A stretch of 58,516 nucleotides of DNA from Capniomyces stellatus (lineage: Eukaryota; Kickxellomycota; Harpellomycetes; Harpellales; Legeriomycetaceae), in NCBI GenBank assembly GCA_001661515.1, contig LUVW01000042.1, positions 117,919 through 176,434 on the forward strand, written 5' to 3'. The notes under the pieces were generated by a model. That model was not told where the DNA came from, made no database searches, and was given only the letters and a program-made list of their open reading frames with translations. Shown in pieces: positions 23,424-35,323 of this stretch (position 1 is the first letter of the stretch; every line of letters begins with the position of its first letter). Both the position numbers and the translations under genes were made by a program.

Positions 23424-25963
23424 NNNNAAAAAAAAAAAAAAAAAAAAAAAAAAAACAAGACTAGATATAATATTAGTGTAATAGGGTGTATATATAAGAG
23501 TATATAATAATGTGTATAATAATAATGTAGGAATTGTTGTATGATAATGTTGAGCATACAAAACAGAGTATGTTGGGAAACATTGAGGGGTTGTTGGAGG
23601 CAAAGCCAGAGCAGGAGCAGAATCTGCTTAGGTTGTTGGTTAGTAAGTTGGGGGATAAGGAGAAGAAGGTGGCGAGCAAGGCGTCGTTTTATATATTGCA
23701 GTTGTTGAATGTGCATCCAAACATGAAGTCGATAGTGATAAGAACGATGCAGGAGTTGTTGTTGACGCGTAAGAAGAACAGCGACGAGAGGGCGCAGTAC
23801 TACACGATGATATCGATGAACCAGATAATATTATCGTCAAAGGACACGGAGGCGGCAAACGTGTTGATACAGGTGTACTTGGACTTTTTCCAAAAGTTGG
23901 TGTACAAGAACACGGAGTTTGGAAACGCAAAAGGCAAAACCGAGGCGGAAAAGAAGAAGGAGAGGGAGAATAAGGTGCGGTTTAACAAGAACGGGAAAAG
24001 GCGGGGGCCGTCAAAGGCGTACTTTGGGCGAAATGCAATGGCAAAGTCAAAGTTGGAGGCGGACCAGGTTGTGGAGTCAGAGTCCAAGTCGTTGGAGAAC
24101 CGGATGATGGCGGCAATTCTGACGGGGCTGAACCGAGCGCTTCCGTTTTCAAACTTGCCTGAAGATGTGTGGAAGGGATATATTGACATTTTGTTTAAAG
24201 TTGCGCACTCGGCCAACTTCAATGTGGTTGTTCAGACACTGTCCTTTTTGTTCCAAGTGACTCAAAGCGGAGTTTCGACGGATCAACGGTTCTACATTGC
24301 GCTTTATGGCTCGTTGCTGGACCCAAGAATCGAAACTAGTTCAAAGCAGGCATTGTACTTGAACTTGATTTTCAAGGCTATGCAGGCTGACAACAACATT
24401 CCTAGATTGCAGTCCTTTGTCAAAAGACTGTTCCAAACCATGTTGTACCACAACCCGCCTTTTGTGTGTGGTGTCTTGTACATAATCTCTGAAATAGCAA
24501 CTGAAAAACCCAAGATCAAATCTCTTTGGACCCAACCGCTCACCACCAAAAGCAGCAACACTCAAGAAGAAGATGACAAGGAAGATAAAGAGGCTGAAGA
24601 TGACAAGGAAGTTAAAGAGGAAAAGAAACAGTTTAGCACAGAGTATGACCCACTGAAAAGAGATCCCCAGTATGCAAACGCCAGCAGCACCAGGTGTTGG
24701 GAAGCACTGATGACAATCCAGCATTTCCACCCAACAGTATCGCACTATACAGACAAACTGCTAAAGGGCGAAAGAATCGAGCAAGCTCCAAACCTGCATC
24801 TCCACTCGCTATCCCATTTCCTTGACAGATTTGTGTACAGAAAGCCAAAGAAGGAAACCAAGCAACGAGGAATGTCGATTATGCAGCCAATGGTTGACGA
24901 AACCGAAGGCTTTGGAGTTGTTGGTAAACGGTCCCTGGTCTGGTCAAGAAACGCCGCAATCAGCCAGATCTCTGAGGGTGCTAAAAACAGATCCAACTCT
25001 GCAACTCCCCGAACCGGTGAAACTGAGGAGGAAAAGTTGAGAGCCGAGTACATGGACAGCTCTGCAGTGCTTAACCATAGAGCCAAACAAGCAAACAACA
25101 GGTTCCTAATGCTCAACCAGAACCAGGTCAGTGTTGACCAAGTCTTTTTCCACAGATTCATGAAACTAAAGCAAAGATCCGTAAAAGCCTCCAAAAAACC
25201 ATCAACTCCCGACCAAAACTCTGACGACAATGACAATGACAATGACTCTGATGACGATGATGACGATGATGACGATGATCATGTTGCTGGCAGCATTGAC
25301 CCCTTGTTTATGGCTGATGATCAAACCGGATTCAAATCTGCCCTTCTCATGGCCGAATCTGACTCTAAACCCTCCACCAAAAAATCTGGCAAAAAATCTA
25401 AAGGCGGCCAAGACTATGACAACTTTGGCAACGAAACTTTTGACGATGGTCTTGACGAAGATGCTGTCTGGAAAGCCATGACCGCTTCAATCCCCAAATC
25501 TAAACTCCTAGGCAACCAAAATGACCTCAGTGACTCTGAAGATAGCTTTGACGATTTGGATGATAATTTGGATGATTTGGATGACCTCGATAATGATGAT
25601 GATGATAATGACAATGATGATGATGATGATCACGCTGCTTTAGACAATGGTTTTGATGATGATGATGATATTGAAAATGATAGTGATGATGGTGTTCCCA
25701 CATTTGATGACTTTGACAACGACCCCGCCACCGCCTCTGAACAGGAATACTCTTCTGATGATGATGAGGATGATGACCTTGGCTTTGTCTTTGGTGACGA
25801 TTCTGCTGGGAAAAACTCTAAATCTTCAAAGTCCAAATCATCCAAGAAACGGTCTGCTGATGATGAAACCGATGACAACTCGAAGAAATCAAAGAAATCA
25901 AAGAAAGACAAACTCCCTATGATTGCTTCGTTCGAAGACTATGCTGCTCTTATTGACGGTTAA
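22073..25963 (+). CDS. MAK21: Mak21/Noc1 (CEBPZ), CBF-domain ribosome biogenesis factor
   Basis: Exons 22073-22120, 22240-23391 and 23531-25963 give about 1210 residues. The Lys/Glu-rich N-terminus leads to a conserved region (about 300-650) with DFVSSILKSGTLLDKISALTLLVQ and SKLGDKEKKVASKASFYIL, typical of Noc1. The CBF/Mak21 domain covers roughly residues 650-800, including QTMLYHNPPFVCGVLYIISE and YDPLKRDPQYANA. The tail (about 960-1210) is extremely acidic with long Asp runs and ends in a Lys/Ser cluster. In the family it pairs with Noc2 on early nucleolar pre-60S particles. Exon 2 ends at a gtaaaa donor that enters a poly-A tract with four N bases, so the intron length is uncertain; the exons on both sides join in phase. 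The 5' part is purine-rich and the 3' part pyrimidine-rich on the coding strand. Confidence 0.95.
23394..23455. other. Poly-A tract with assembly gap
   Basis: Two long A runs flank NNNN at 23424-23427, all inside MAK21 intron 2. It marks a place where the assembly could not resolve the homopolymer, so the true length is unknown. Confidence 0.95.
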
Positions 25964-26191
25964 GTCAAGACTAGACTGATTTCTCTTTTTATTTTTTATT
26001 ATTATTACTATTATTATTATTACTTATCTTACTATTATTCATTCTAGTTTATTTATTTTATGTTTCTATTTGAACACTTTTACTTTTATTAAAGAAAAAT
26101 AACCTTTTACTCTCTCCCCCCCCCTCCCTCCCTATTACTCTTCCATCCATCCATAACCAACACCACTATCGCCTCTAAATCACATAAATTC

Positions 26192-29100
26192 TTAAATGTT
26201 TTCAAGACCCAGCATTTTTAAAACTTTCTTTTCAATCTCCAAGTACTCCAAATCAGGATCTGCTGGAAAATTCAAATGCAAAGCATCAACACCACGCCCA
26301 GATCCAGACCCAGACTCTGCACCCGTATCGCTTGCATTATTGGGTCTGTGGTTGATTGGACTGCTGCTCGACAAACTAAATTCCATCAGATACACTATCA
26401 TAACTGCATCCGCCTTTGTCACCTTATCCCTGGCCATCAACCTCGCATGTGCCTGCGACAACCGGATCAAACTTTCAAGCAACCGGATTGTCGTCCGTGC
26501 TGCGTTCCGGTTATCCGTCTGTCTCTGCAACTGGTAATACCGTGTCAGTATTGTTTCACTGACTTTTGTTGATCTTGGCTGGAACTGTGTTTTTACCCAC
26601 TGTATGTACGCCTGCAACTCTGCAAACTTGAACTTTTTTATCCGCCCCTCCCTCTCTCTGCCCCTCTCCCTCTCCCTCTCCCTCTCCCTCTGTCCCTCTT
26701 TCTCCCCACCTCCTGCTTCCCTGTCACTGTCCTCGCTGCTCCTTGCTATTACCTCTGCCCCTGAAGTCAATGTCGGTGCCTCAATTTCATTGTTTCTTTG
26801 TTCCTCATCCAGTATAAACGACGAAACTACTCTGTCCCACTCCTCGTCCTGAGTATCCAACAGCACCAACACTATGTCAAATCTACTCAGCAACGGACTC
26901 CCAAGCGCCACGTTCACCGATATGCTCTGCTCAACATCATACTTGCCTTTTGGATTTGTTGCTGCCAACACTGAACACCTTGCATTCAGATTTATAATCA
27001 TTCCTACATTTGTTTATCATCTATTCAATTATTTTCCACCCCCTTCCACCCACCTATTCCAATTTATTTATTTTTCAATATCAATATTCCCTAATAAACT
27101 CATTATATAGATTGCATAATTGCCTGCTTTTGCTCCTGATACCGACTGCTGCTCCATTGCCTCATGCACCGCTGTTTTCTCGCTTTCTCTGATACTGCTA
27201 AACTCGTCAATACAACAAACCCCCCGGTCTGCCAAAACCAACGCCCCCGCCTCCAACATCCACTCCCCCCCATCCTTGACTGCTGCCACTGTCAGTCCCG
27301 CACTCGTTGACCCAACCCCTGTTGTTAGCACCGATCGCGGCGTCAGCTTTGCTGCATAATTCAAAAACTGTGACTTTGCTGTTCCCGGGTCCCCAACCAA
27401 TAACAAATGCGCCTCACCTCTAACCTTCAACCCCGTCGCGTCATGCTTTCCAACTCCCCCTATCAATATCAACAGAACCGATAGCTTCACAATATACAGC
27501 CCATACACTTGCGGACACACACTCGCCACAAATGCATCTCTATTTCAATTCACAAAAGTAAAAAAATTTAATTAAGTCAAGTAAAATTCTCTTATTACTA
27601 ATCACACCCTCCTCCTCTTTCTCTCCATTTCCACACTCGTCCCATCTCATATATCTCCAATTTCCTGTTCTCTTACCTTCCTTTCATCAAACTCATCGAG
27701 TGCTTCATCCAGTGGTTCCGAAACAGCATCTTCATTTCCGGTGTTGCCCCTGACATTTGCTCCTGGCTGTTATGCACAAACACACTGCTTGCTACTACAC
27801 TCAGCATTATATCCGCCCTCATCCCCGAAACCATCGGTCGCCACCTTCTAATAACTGTCCCCACAACCGTCACGTGGTCTCCTGATTTTGCTTTGTCCAC
27901 CAAGTCATTCTGCAGAATAACTGAAATCGACCGGGGAATCGATCCAATATTCAATTTATTGGCCTGCTCTTGAATCTAACCAATACAATACCATCATTAT
28001 CAACATCAACATAATTATCATAATTAATTTCATTTATCCTATTTCTTGGCATCTCCGCCCACCCAACCACCTGTTAATACCACATTTAAACTACATCTTA
28101 TATTTGTTTTGGAAAACTATAAAACAAAAAAAAAAAAAGCTCCTGGCTACTCAAACCTTGATCTCTTGATAATCAATGCATTTATTCATCCCATGCTCTA
28201 CACCATTTTATAACATTTATTCCAAGTACTGTTAAACCGACCAACAAAACACAAACACAAACACAAACGCAAACATTAATATTATATTTATACATTCGTG
28301 TATTTACCAGAATCTGAAGGCACGGCTTGGAAATTGTTGTTTTCGCAATGTTCGCTTGAAGCTGTGCATTTTATCGGCTTGGGAATATAATTGTATTGCT
28401 CAATGTCTGCCTCCGATTCCACCAGTCCCTTACACTTTGTACAGTAGTAGTACCGACTTGACTCCATCATTTTGTTCAAACTCATTCTAAACATATCAGT
28501 ACCATCGTTTTATATCTCTCCAGTATATTATTCCCAGACCAATTGATTCTTCTTTTTCTTTTACCAAAGCCTACCTTATTACTGTTCCTGACAAGCTGAT
28601 CAACTTTCCAATATCCTGAGATGTAGGAACAGTGGTTCTATGCAAGCTTGAATGGTTCGGCAAGCTATTATTTATTATTTATTGTTTATTGTTTATTGTT
28701 TATTGTTTATTGTTTATTTTGTATTTTTAAATGAAATAAAAGGTATACAACAATATCTTGAACAAAAAAAAAACCACACCCCCACTCCACTCCTTTTCTT
28801 TTACTAATCGATACCTAAAATATTGGCTCTGTGGTACATTCATTTACGTTTTATATACTTGCTACCCTAAATCAATGCTAAATGGAAAACCTACTTTGTG
28901 ATTCTGACATGACATGGGTCTTTGACGCTGCAGCCAGACTTTACCGACAACTCGCTGTATATTTGCTTCTGCACCGACACACAGCATCTGTTTAGAATAG
29001 GCGTATACCTTTGAGGGTGCTCCATTATCTCCATGCTGATTTGTGGGTCAAATTCGATCAACAAATGCATGCTACTCGGTTTATAATTTAAAAAAGCACA

Positions 29101-29525
29101 GTCGTTATTTAAATTATCACTCTACTCCCCGCTAAATACCGTTTAAACCACAGCTTACTCTAAAAACAGACTGTAATGTTTGTCAACTTCGTTTGACACC
29201 AATATATCACCGATTTCGTCCGAGTATCTGTACTTTAAAAACGAAACCAGGTGGATAAACGCTACAAGGTAGTAACACATATATGCATTAAAGTTGCTTC
29301 GATCAACAAAAACACACCCCTCCCCCCCCCCATTATTCGATTTGTTACTCCTCAAAGCTGACACCTCTTGTGCCAATGCTTTGTTGCTTATTAGCGGCAA
29401 GAACAAAATATAAGTATAAAGTTGTTATCCAGGAGTCGGTTTTGGATTCCAAATTCCAATCCTTTTGAGGACATAAACTGCATAAATCATTTACCTCGCT
29501 CCTGCTCATTTACAATCTCGTCCAT
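26192..29525 (-). CDS. MCM9: MCM9-type minichromosome maintenance helicase
   Basis: Nine reverse exons: 29495-29525, 29159-29378, 28895-29071, 28575-28664, 28308-28486, 28157-28197, 27677-27975, 27124-27539 and 26192-27003, giving 754 residues. It is MCM9 rather than MCM2-8 by [55 protein letters not shown] and [20 protein letters not shown] zinc finger uses C188, C191, C213 and C220. Walker A is GDPGTAKS (K401), Walker B CIDEF, sensor 1 AATNPKG, arginine finger SRFD. The family acts in the nucleus with MCM8 in homologous recombination and crosslink repair. The disordered C-terminal extension of animal MCM9 is absent. An Arg/Glu repeat is inserted between the AAA+ core and the winged helix. 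Intron 8 has a GC donor (27123-27122). Exon 2 contains a 10-base G run coding Gly. Confidence 0.93.
26664..26690. repeat. CTCTCC microsatellite in MCM9 coding sequence
   Basis: Four to five units of CTCTCC; on the coding strand it reads (GAGAGG)n and gives alternating Arg-Glu in MCM9. Confidence 0.9.
28677..28719. repeat. TTTATTG heptanucleotide repeat in an MCM9 intron
   Basis: About six units of TTTATTG next to the acceptor of the intron between exons 3 and 4 (reverse strand). Confidence 0.9.
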
Positions 29526-30039
29526 TGTCCGCTGCTATAGTAACTGTAAAAATGAACAGAAAAGAAAAGAATTGGTTTATTTTCAGAAAAACTCGCCCTT
29601 GGCATAAAGCAAAATAAAAACAATAAAATAAAATAAAACGAGTAGTAAACAGAGTAACAAGAAAATATTACAAACAGGGTAACTGTGATGGCATTTAAAG
29701 TCGAAACTGCTATTATTTAATCAAAAAACAAACGTAACGTCATTGGGTTATTTTCTACTTTTATTTTACTTTTTTTGGAATCAAAGTTTGATATTTCTTT
29801 AGCCAATTAAAACCAAAGATTTGCGAAACCAACAAGTAGTGTTGGAGTGAAATTGGTATAGTAGTAGTAACGTTTGTTTATTTGGAAATAAAAAAAGCAA
29901 AGAATAAAAAAAAGAGAATAACTCTGTATTGGTGGAAACAAAGAAAAAAAGAAAGTACTAGAGTTTTTAGATTGTCAAGACTATAAAATATTATCAATGC
30001 TGCTTTTATTATTAATTTTAAATTTATAATTTATTTTTT
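29526..30039. other. Intergenic, MCM9 5' side and HSP60 3' side
   Basis: AT-rich; holds the MCM9 promoter and the HSP60 3' UTR. No other signal was seen. Confidence 0.5.
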
Positions 30040-31779
30040 TTACATCATACCGCCCATACCACCCATTCCTCCCATACCGCCCATACCGCCCATGCCACCT
30101 GCGGCTGGAGCGTTCTTTTCAGGGGCATCAACAATGATGCATTCGGTTGTGGTGAGGAGGGATGAAACACCAGCAGCGTCAAGCAAAGATGTGCGGACAA
30201 CCTTGAGAGGATCCAAGATACCTTCTTTGATCAAGTCAACGTATTGGTTCTTTGAAGCGTCATAGCCGTAGTTGAAGTCTTTAGGGTTGTGGGACAAAAT
30301 GTTTCCAACAACAACAGCGCCTTCAATACCGGCATTATCGGCAATGGTGCGGGCTGGACGGGTGATGGCATCGGAGATGATCTTGATACCCAAAGTCTGG
30401 TCAAAGTTTTCGCCCTGCAAGTCCCTAAGCATTATGGAGGCTTTCAGCAAGGCAGCACCGCCACCTGGCAAGATTCCTTCTTCAACAGCAGCGCGGGTGG
30501 CGTTGAGGGCATCGACAAATCTGTCCTTCTTCTCGCCAACCTCAACCTCGGAAACACCACCAACTCGGATGACAGCAACACCACCGGAAAGCTTAGCCAG
30601 ACGTTCCTGGAGCTTCTCCTTTTCGTACTCGGAAACGGTTTCGTCGCTCATTGCACCTCTGATCTGCTCGCAACGCTGGTGGATGGTTTCTTTGTTTCCT
30701 GATCCGTTGAGGATAAATGTGTCTTCCTTGGTGATTGTCACTGATCCTGTCGATCCGAGCAAGTCAATGGTGGCCTTATCCATCTTGACTTCAAGCTCCT
30801 CAGTGAACACTTGACCGTTCGTCAAAATCGCCAAATCTCCCAAAATCGACTTGCGGTTGTCCCCAAATCCTGGTGCTTTGACTGCTGCAACTTGCAGCTG
30901 CCCTCTCAGCTTGTTGAGAATACATGCCGCCAATGCCTCGCCATCAATGTCCTCTGCAATAATAAGCAATGGACGTCTCTGGGTCGCTGCTATTTCAAGT
31001 GTTGGCAGAATGTCTTGGATGTTTGAGATCTTCTTCTCGCTCAACAAGATAAGCGGGTTCTCAAACTCTACCTTTTGTGTCTTTGGGTCTGTGATAAAGT
31101 ATGGTGAAATGTATCCACGGTCAAATCTCATGCCTTCTGTAATCTCAAGCTCGTCTGAGATTGTCTTTCCCTCTTTAACTGTGATTGCTCCCTCCTTGCC
31201 TACTTTTGCCATTGCCTTTGCAATCAAATCTCCGATGTGCTTGTCTCCGTTAGCTGAAATTGTTCCTACTTGAGCTATTTCCTCATTGGTTGTGATCGGC
31301 TTGCTGTTGCTCTTAAGGAACTCTACAACCTTTTCAACAGCAATTTGCACACCACGACGCAAGTCCTGTGGGTTGCATCCTGCTGCTACGTTCTTTACTC
31401 CCTCCGTGAAAATTGCACGCGCCAATACTGTGGCTGTTGTGGTACCATCTCCTGCCTCTTCGTTGGCCTTGTTGGCTACATCTTGGATAAGTCTTGCTCC
31501 AAGGTTCTCGAATTTATCTTCCAAAGTAATGCTTTTGGCAACTGTCACACCATCCTTGGTGATCTTTGGGCTTCCAAATGGCTGCTCAATCAACACGGTA
31601 CGTCCCTTTGGTCCAAGTGTAACTGCAACCGCTTTAGCCAAAGTCTCAACTCCTTTCAAAAGTCTTGCTCTTCCATCAACTCCGAAAGCAAGATCTTTAT
31701 GTGTTGAGTATGATCTGACTACTGATCTGCGTGCTCCAGCACGGAATACTTTTGATCCTACTTGTGATACTCCTGACAT
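30040..31779 (-). CDS. HSP60: Mitochondrial chaperonin Hsp60
   Basis: One uninterrupted 579-residue frame, unlike its intron-rich neighbours. The first ~25 residues ([20 protein letters not shown], then VRSYST) form a basic, Ser-rich mitochondrial presequence. The GroEL hallmarks follow: [20 protein letters not shown], the nucleotide-binding [23 protein letters not shown] in the apical domain and LPGGGAALL. It ends in the classic Gly-Gly-Met repeat tail. The protein forms the double-ring folding chamber in the matrix with Hsp10. It is less AT-rich than the neighbours and prefers C-ending codons toward its 3' end, as expected for high expression. HSP10 lies head-to-head about 2.1 kb away. Confidence 0.98.
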   Translation of the reverse strand: MSGVSQVGSKVFRAGARRSVVRSYSTHKDLAFGVDGRARLLKGVETLAKAVAVTLGPKGRTVLIEQPFGSPKITKDGVTVAKSITLEDKFENLGARLIQDVANKANEEAGDGTTTATVLARAIFTEGVKNVAAGCNPQDLRRGVQIAVEKVVEFLKSNSKPITTNEEIAQVGTISANGDKHIGDLIAKAMAKVGKEGAITVKEGKTISDELEITEGMRFDRGYISPYFITDPKTQKVEFENPLILLSEKKISNIQDILPTLEIAATQRRPLLIIAEDIDGEALAACILNKLRGQLQVAAVKAPGFGDNRKSILGDLAILTNGQVFTEELEVKMDKATIDLLGSTGSVTITKEDTFILNGSGNKETIHQRCEQIRGAMSDETVSEYEKEKLQERLAKLSGGVAVIRVGGVSEVEVGEKKDRFVDALNATRAAVEEGILPGGGAALLKASIMLRDLQGENFDQTLGIKIISDAITRPARTIADNAGIEGAVVVGNILSHNPKDFNYGYDASKNQYVDLIKEGILDPLKVVRTSLLDAAGVSSLLTTTECIIVDAPEKNAPAAGGMGGMGGMGGMGGMGGMM

Positions 31780-33877
31780 ATTCTTTACTTTTAGTATTTA
31801 CTTTGTTAAAAATAATTAATACTGTTTATTAATTTTGTTACAAAAGAACTTGGCCTTTATCTTTGACTATTTTTTTTAAACAAAAGGTATCAGATTAGTC
31901 CTATTTTAAGGTTATAAAAGTTTTTCTTTTTCTATCTCTTTTATTTTATCTTATTTTTTGAGTCCGTTTTTTGATTTTTGCTTTTTTCAAACTCTCCTTT
32001 AAATCACTTTCTTTCTATATCAATCAGTCAATATTTTGAAATACTCGTTCTTACTAATTAAAAAAAAAAGCTGTTCGATTCTAAAAACCAAAAACCTATT
32101 TGCCTTTTCTGTTCTAAATCCAAATCAAAATCAAAACTTCAATGGAAAAAAAAAAGCAACAATGTTACTGCACAGTTTTTTTCTTCTTTTATTTTGCCTC
32201 TACTTTTTTTTCCTGGTAGCTATTTTTCGAACCCAATAGCTAAAAACTAAACTAATTTAAAGTCAAATATCACAAGAAATGGCTTTTGATAGGATAATTT
32301 ACACCACTATTCTTTTTGTTATTCCAACTTGGTCAACCCAATTTGTCCTATTTACCTTCCCTCTCCCCCCCCTCTCTCTCCCCATTGATTTTTAGCTTTG
32401 CAATACTTTTGATTGTTGACTACAAACAGCACTTTCAAATCTCAAAAATTGCTTCTACCGAATTCTTTAGCTTTCCACCAACCCCAAATCGAAAATTTAA
32501 AAAAAAAAAAAAAAACCATCATCTTTCCTCCATAATTTGATTTTTCATCTTACTTTCTTATCTAAACCAACAAAATAATGCTGCTTAAAACATAAAGCTC
32601 AAATAAATCGGTTGAGCAAAAACTAGCAAATAGCAATCCTGCGTTTGGATCAAATAATTTTATAACATCCCTCGCTTTATTCCTGTCAGAGATAAGCATT
32701 TAGTTTTCAAACATTGCTCCTGAAAAATAATTTAGCAAAACAAGTTTGTTTAGTCGTATTCAATTGCCTCATCCATTCGTTTTACTAATTTCCCGCTCGA
32801 GCCCATTTATAAGCTGTACCACTAGCATATAGCACACTCCAACACACTACTCTTACGTGTCTTTTTTTTAAAGTTAAAATCGCCCCAACTTCACTTGTAA
32901 AACTTAATTTTACTTTTTATTTTACTTTAAGCCTTTACATCCAACATTCCTTCCTTCCCCCCCCCCTAATTCTTAGATAACGGCATCACTAATTGCACTA
33001 ATCCCGAAACTTTTTTACATTCACATGCATAACTACTAACACTGCCAGGACCGCTAGTACCGATCTATGGACTATATGTGTGAAAGTGATACAGTTTGAT
33101 CTGGTATAGAGTTTCCGCTCTCTAATCAACCAAACATACAAATCCTGCCCAAAATATCTTCGGAACCAGCAGTTTGGCTTCCAAGAATTGAGCAAACGCT
33201 TCGCCCTACATACCTCCTTGTTTAAAATCAAACTGGCTTTTTGTCCTGCAAGGTTTCATTGCTTGTACAGCGTTAATATCCAAGCAACTAACTTTTTTTC
33301 TCCTCGTCATCCAATCGCCTCCAAACACCAAAAGCCTAAATTTGGCACAAAGTTTAAGATTTTATTTTATTCTTTTGGAAAAAGCGGAAAGGCGAACAGA
33401 GTTTTGTTTGACAAATCAAGAAAAGTATCAAAATGGATAACATTCTAAACCAAATTGAATTAACCGTTAATATTCTGCCCAATAATGACCCAATAAAAAA
33501 TAAGAACTTTAAGTTTTACTTTAACCAACTGCAAACAAAGTAAAAAAGATAAAAGAAAAAAGAAAAGCATGGAAAGAAAAGCCTGTAAAGAAAAAAAAGG
33601 AGCAAAAAAATAATATGTAAACTACTAGAAAATGGTGGAATCAAATTAATCTAAAATCAAAAAGTAATCAAAATTTAAAGTTCAACTTTGGAATTTGTCA
33701 AGAAAACAACACCAGAGCATCAAGACAAAATAATTATCAAAATATCAAAAACAATTTTTTTTTCGTAAAAAAGAACAGTGAACATAAACCAAGTTGTTTA
33801 TACCAGTCCTTGCCTCTTGTTATTTTTTATTCAGCAATCAAAAGTATCGAAAAGAATAATAAAATCAATATATAAAT
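31780..33877. promoter_or_regulatory. Divergent intergenic region between HSP60 and HSP10
   Basis: A 2.1-kb spacer between the two chaperonin start codons, rich in T runs, with C runs at 32365-32372 and 32957-32966. I searched by eye for heat-shock elements (alternating GAA/TTC with two-base spacing) and found no convincing cluster. Open frames at 32998-33231 (-) and 33188-33448 (+) show no domain. A shared promoter is inference from the orientation. Confidence 0.4.
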
Positions 33878-34795
33878 ATGGTAAGCTAAATTTAAATATA
33901 GATATACTGATGCTGTTACTGATGCTGATACTGATGCTGATTCTGATGCTGATACTGATGCATTAAAGCCAGGACTTGACACTAAAATTGATGTTCTTTT
34001 ATTCTTAAACATTGTATTCGACCACTAACGCATACACGACTACATCTAATGCCAAAAATAGTTCGCCTCAAAGCCATTGTCATCAATCAAACGTGTTGTA
34101 CCACTTCTTGATCGTGTGTTGATCGAAAGATGCAAGGCTGTCACTGTAAGTACAAACTATATTGCACTCTCGCGGACCAGTCCCACGCTACGCACTTGAA
34201 ATCAGGCAGCTTAAATTTTATTGCTTTATCATATATAAAATAAATTCTAGACTCTTGATTTACAATAAATTTCTTTTGGCTGGTGTAGAAAACTGCTAGC
34301 GGTATTTACTTGCCAGAAAAATCCGTTGAGAAGCTTCCAGAGGGTATTGTCGTTTCAGCCGGGCCAGGAAAAGTTGCCAATGTAAGTACTTTTGTTGTCT
34401 GTACATATTTATCAGCCTTACTCAAAGGAGGAAAAAAAAAACACAACCCAATATAAACCATCGAGTTATACTAAAGTTTTGGTGATTGATTGACTTGTAC
34501 TTATTCCAACTTTTGGATACCAGGATGGAAAAATCATTGCCATGACTTTAAAGGCTGGTGATAGAGTGTTGCTTCCAAGCTATGGCGGCAGCGCAGTCAA
34601 GATCGATACAAATGATGAGGTAATGCAAACACATATTATATACAACAAGAATATGCTTTTAGATGGATTATTTTTCCAAGATCACGTATATCTGGTATGC
34701 TTATTAACACACTATCCTTTTCGCTTTGCTCTTCTGCACACTAGACCGATTACTTGCTGCTACACGAAAGCGAAATTCTTGCCAAGCTGGAATAA
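33878..34795 (+). CDS. HSP10: Mitochondrial co-chaperonin Hsp10
   Basis: Exons 33878-33880, 34062-34145, 34289-34381, 34524-34619 and 34745-34795 give 108 residues. The protein reads MFASKPLSSIKRVVPLLDRV, then the mobile-loop region ERCKAVTKTASGIYLPEKS, GPGKVAN, KAGDRVLLPSYGGSAVK and the end LLLHESEILAKLE. Length and motifs match GroES/HSPE1. The first coding exon is just the ATG, followed at once by gtaagc. The frame before the conserved part of exon 2 has a TAG stop exactly at the acceptor, so an upstream exon is required; the ATG at 33878 is the best candidate and keeps phase. The protein is the heptameric lid of the Hsp60 ring in the matrix. Confidence 0.92.
33907..33961. repeat. CTGATG/CTGATA imperfect tandem repeat in HSP10 intron 1
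   Basis: About nine hexamers of the type CTGATG, CTGATA, CTGTTA and CTGATT, just 26 bases after the ATG-only exon. Confidence 0.9.
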
Positions 34796-35323
34796 ACGAT
34801 TAAAGTACTTTTACCCGGGCATATAGCGTCTGCCTACTTGGATCAATTTTAAGGATTTACTGCTTTTATGTTTTTTTTTGTTTCTTTTTTTTTGGAAAAT
34901 AGTAGACATATTGCACTTTTTTGAATAAAGTCCTTTTTAACTCGGATTCCGTTTGCTCGTATTTTTTTTTCCCACTTTAAATCAACAAAGTTTGAATATA
35001 ACCCGAATAAAAAACACTTCAACAGCCTTACACTTTTTGGTAGCTTTAGCAAGGATAACTCGCTGTGTTTGCAAATATAAATAAAAAATAGCCAAATACC
35101 AATAATAATAATAAATAGCAAAATCTCCCACCCTCCTTCCAAGTACATTAATTTTAGTACCTTTTTAACCCACATTTCGCAACAAACCTTTGAATCAGTA
35201 TTAACTCGTGTTTACTAAACACCATTTTAAACACTATTTATATCAGCTTCTGAATAAATTGGCAGTAAACTAGAAAACTTTAGGAGACAAGGATCAATAA
35301 GATCTCTTTTGATTGAAGCAAGA
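34796..35323. other. Intergenic, HSP10 3' to MTRFR-like 5'
   Basis: AT-rich with T runs; a reverse frame at 34849-35175 has no recognisable features. Confidence 0.5.

Noticed and set aside
25414..25911. Ser-rich reverse frames
   Set aside because: Antisense of the MAK21 Asp-rich tail.
30272..31819. Several long forward frames
   Set aside because: Opposite-strand shadows of HSP60, whose low stop density on both strands leaves open frames.
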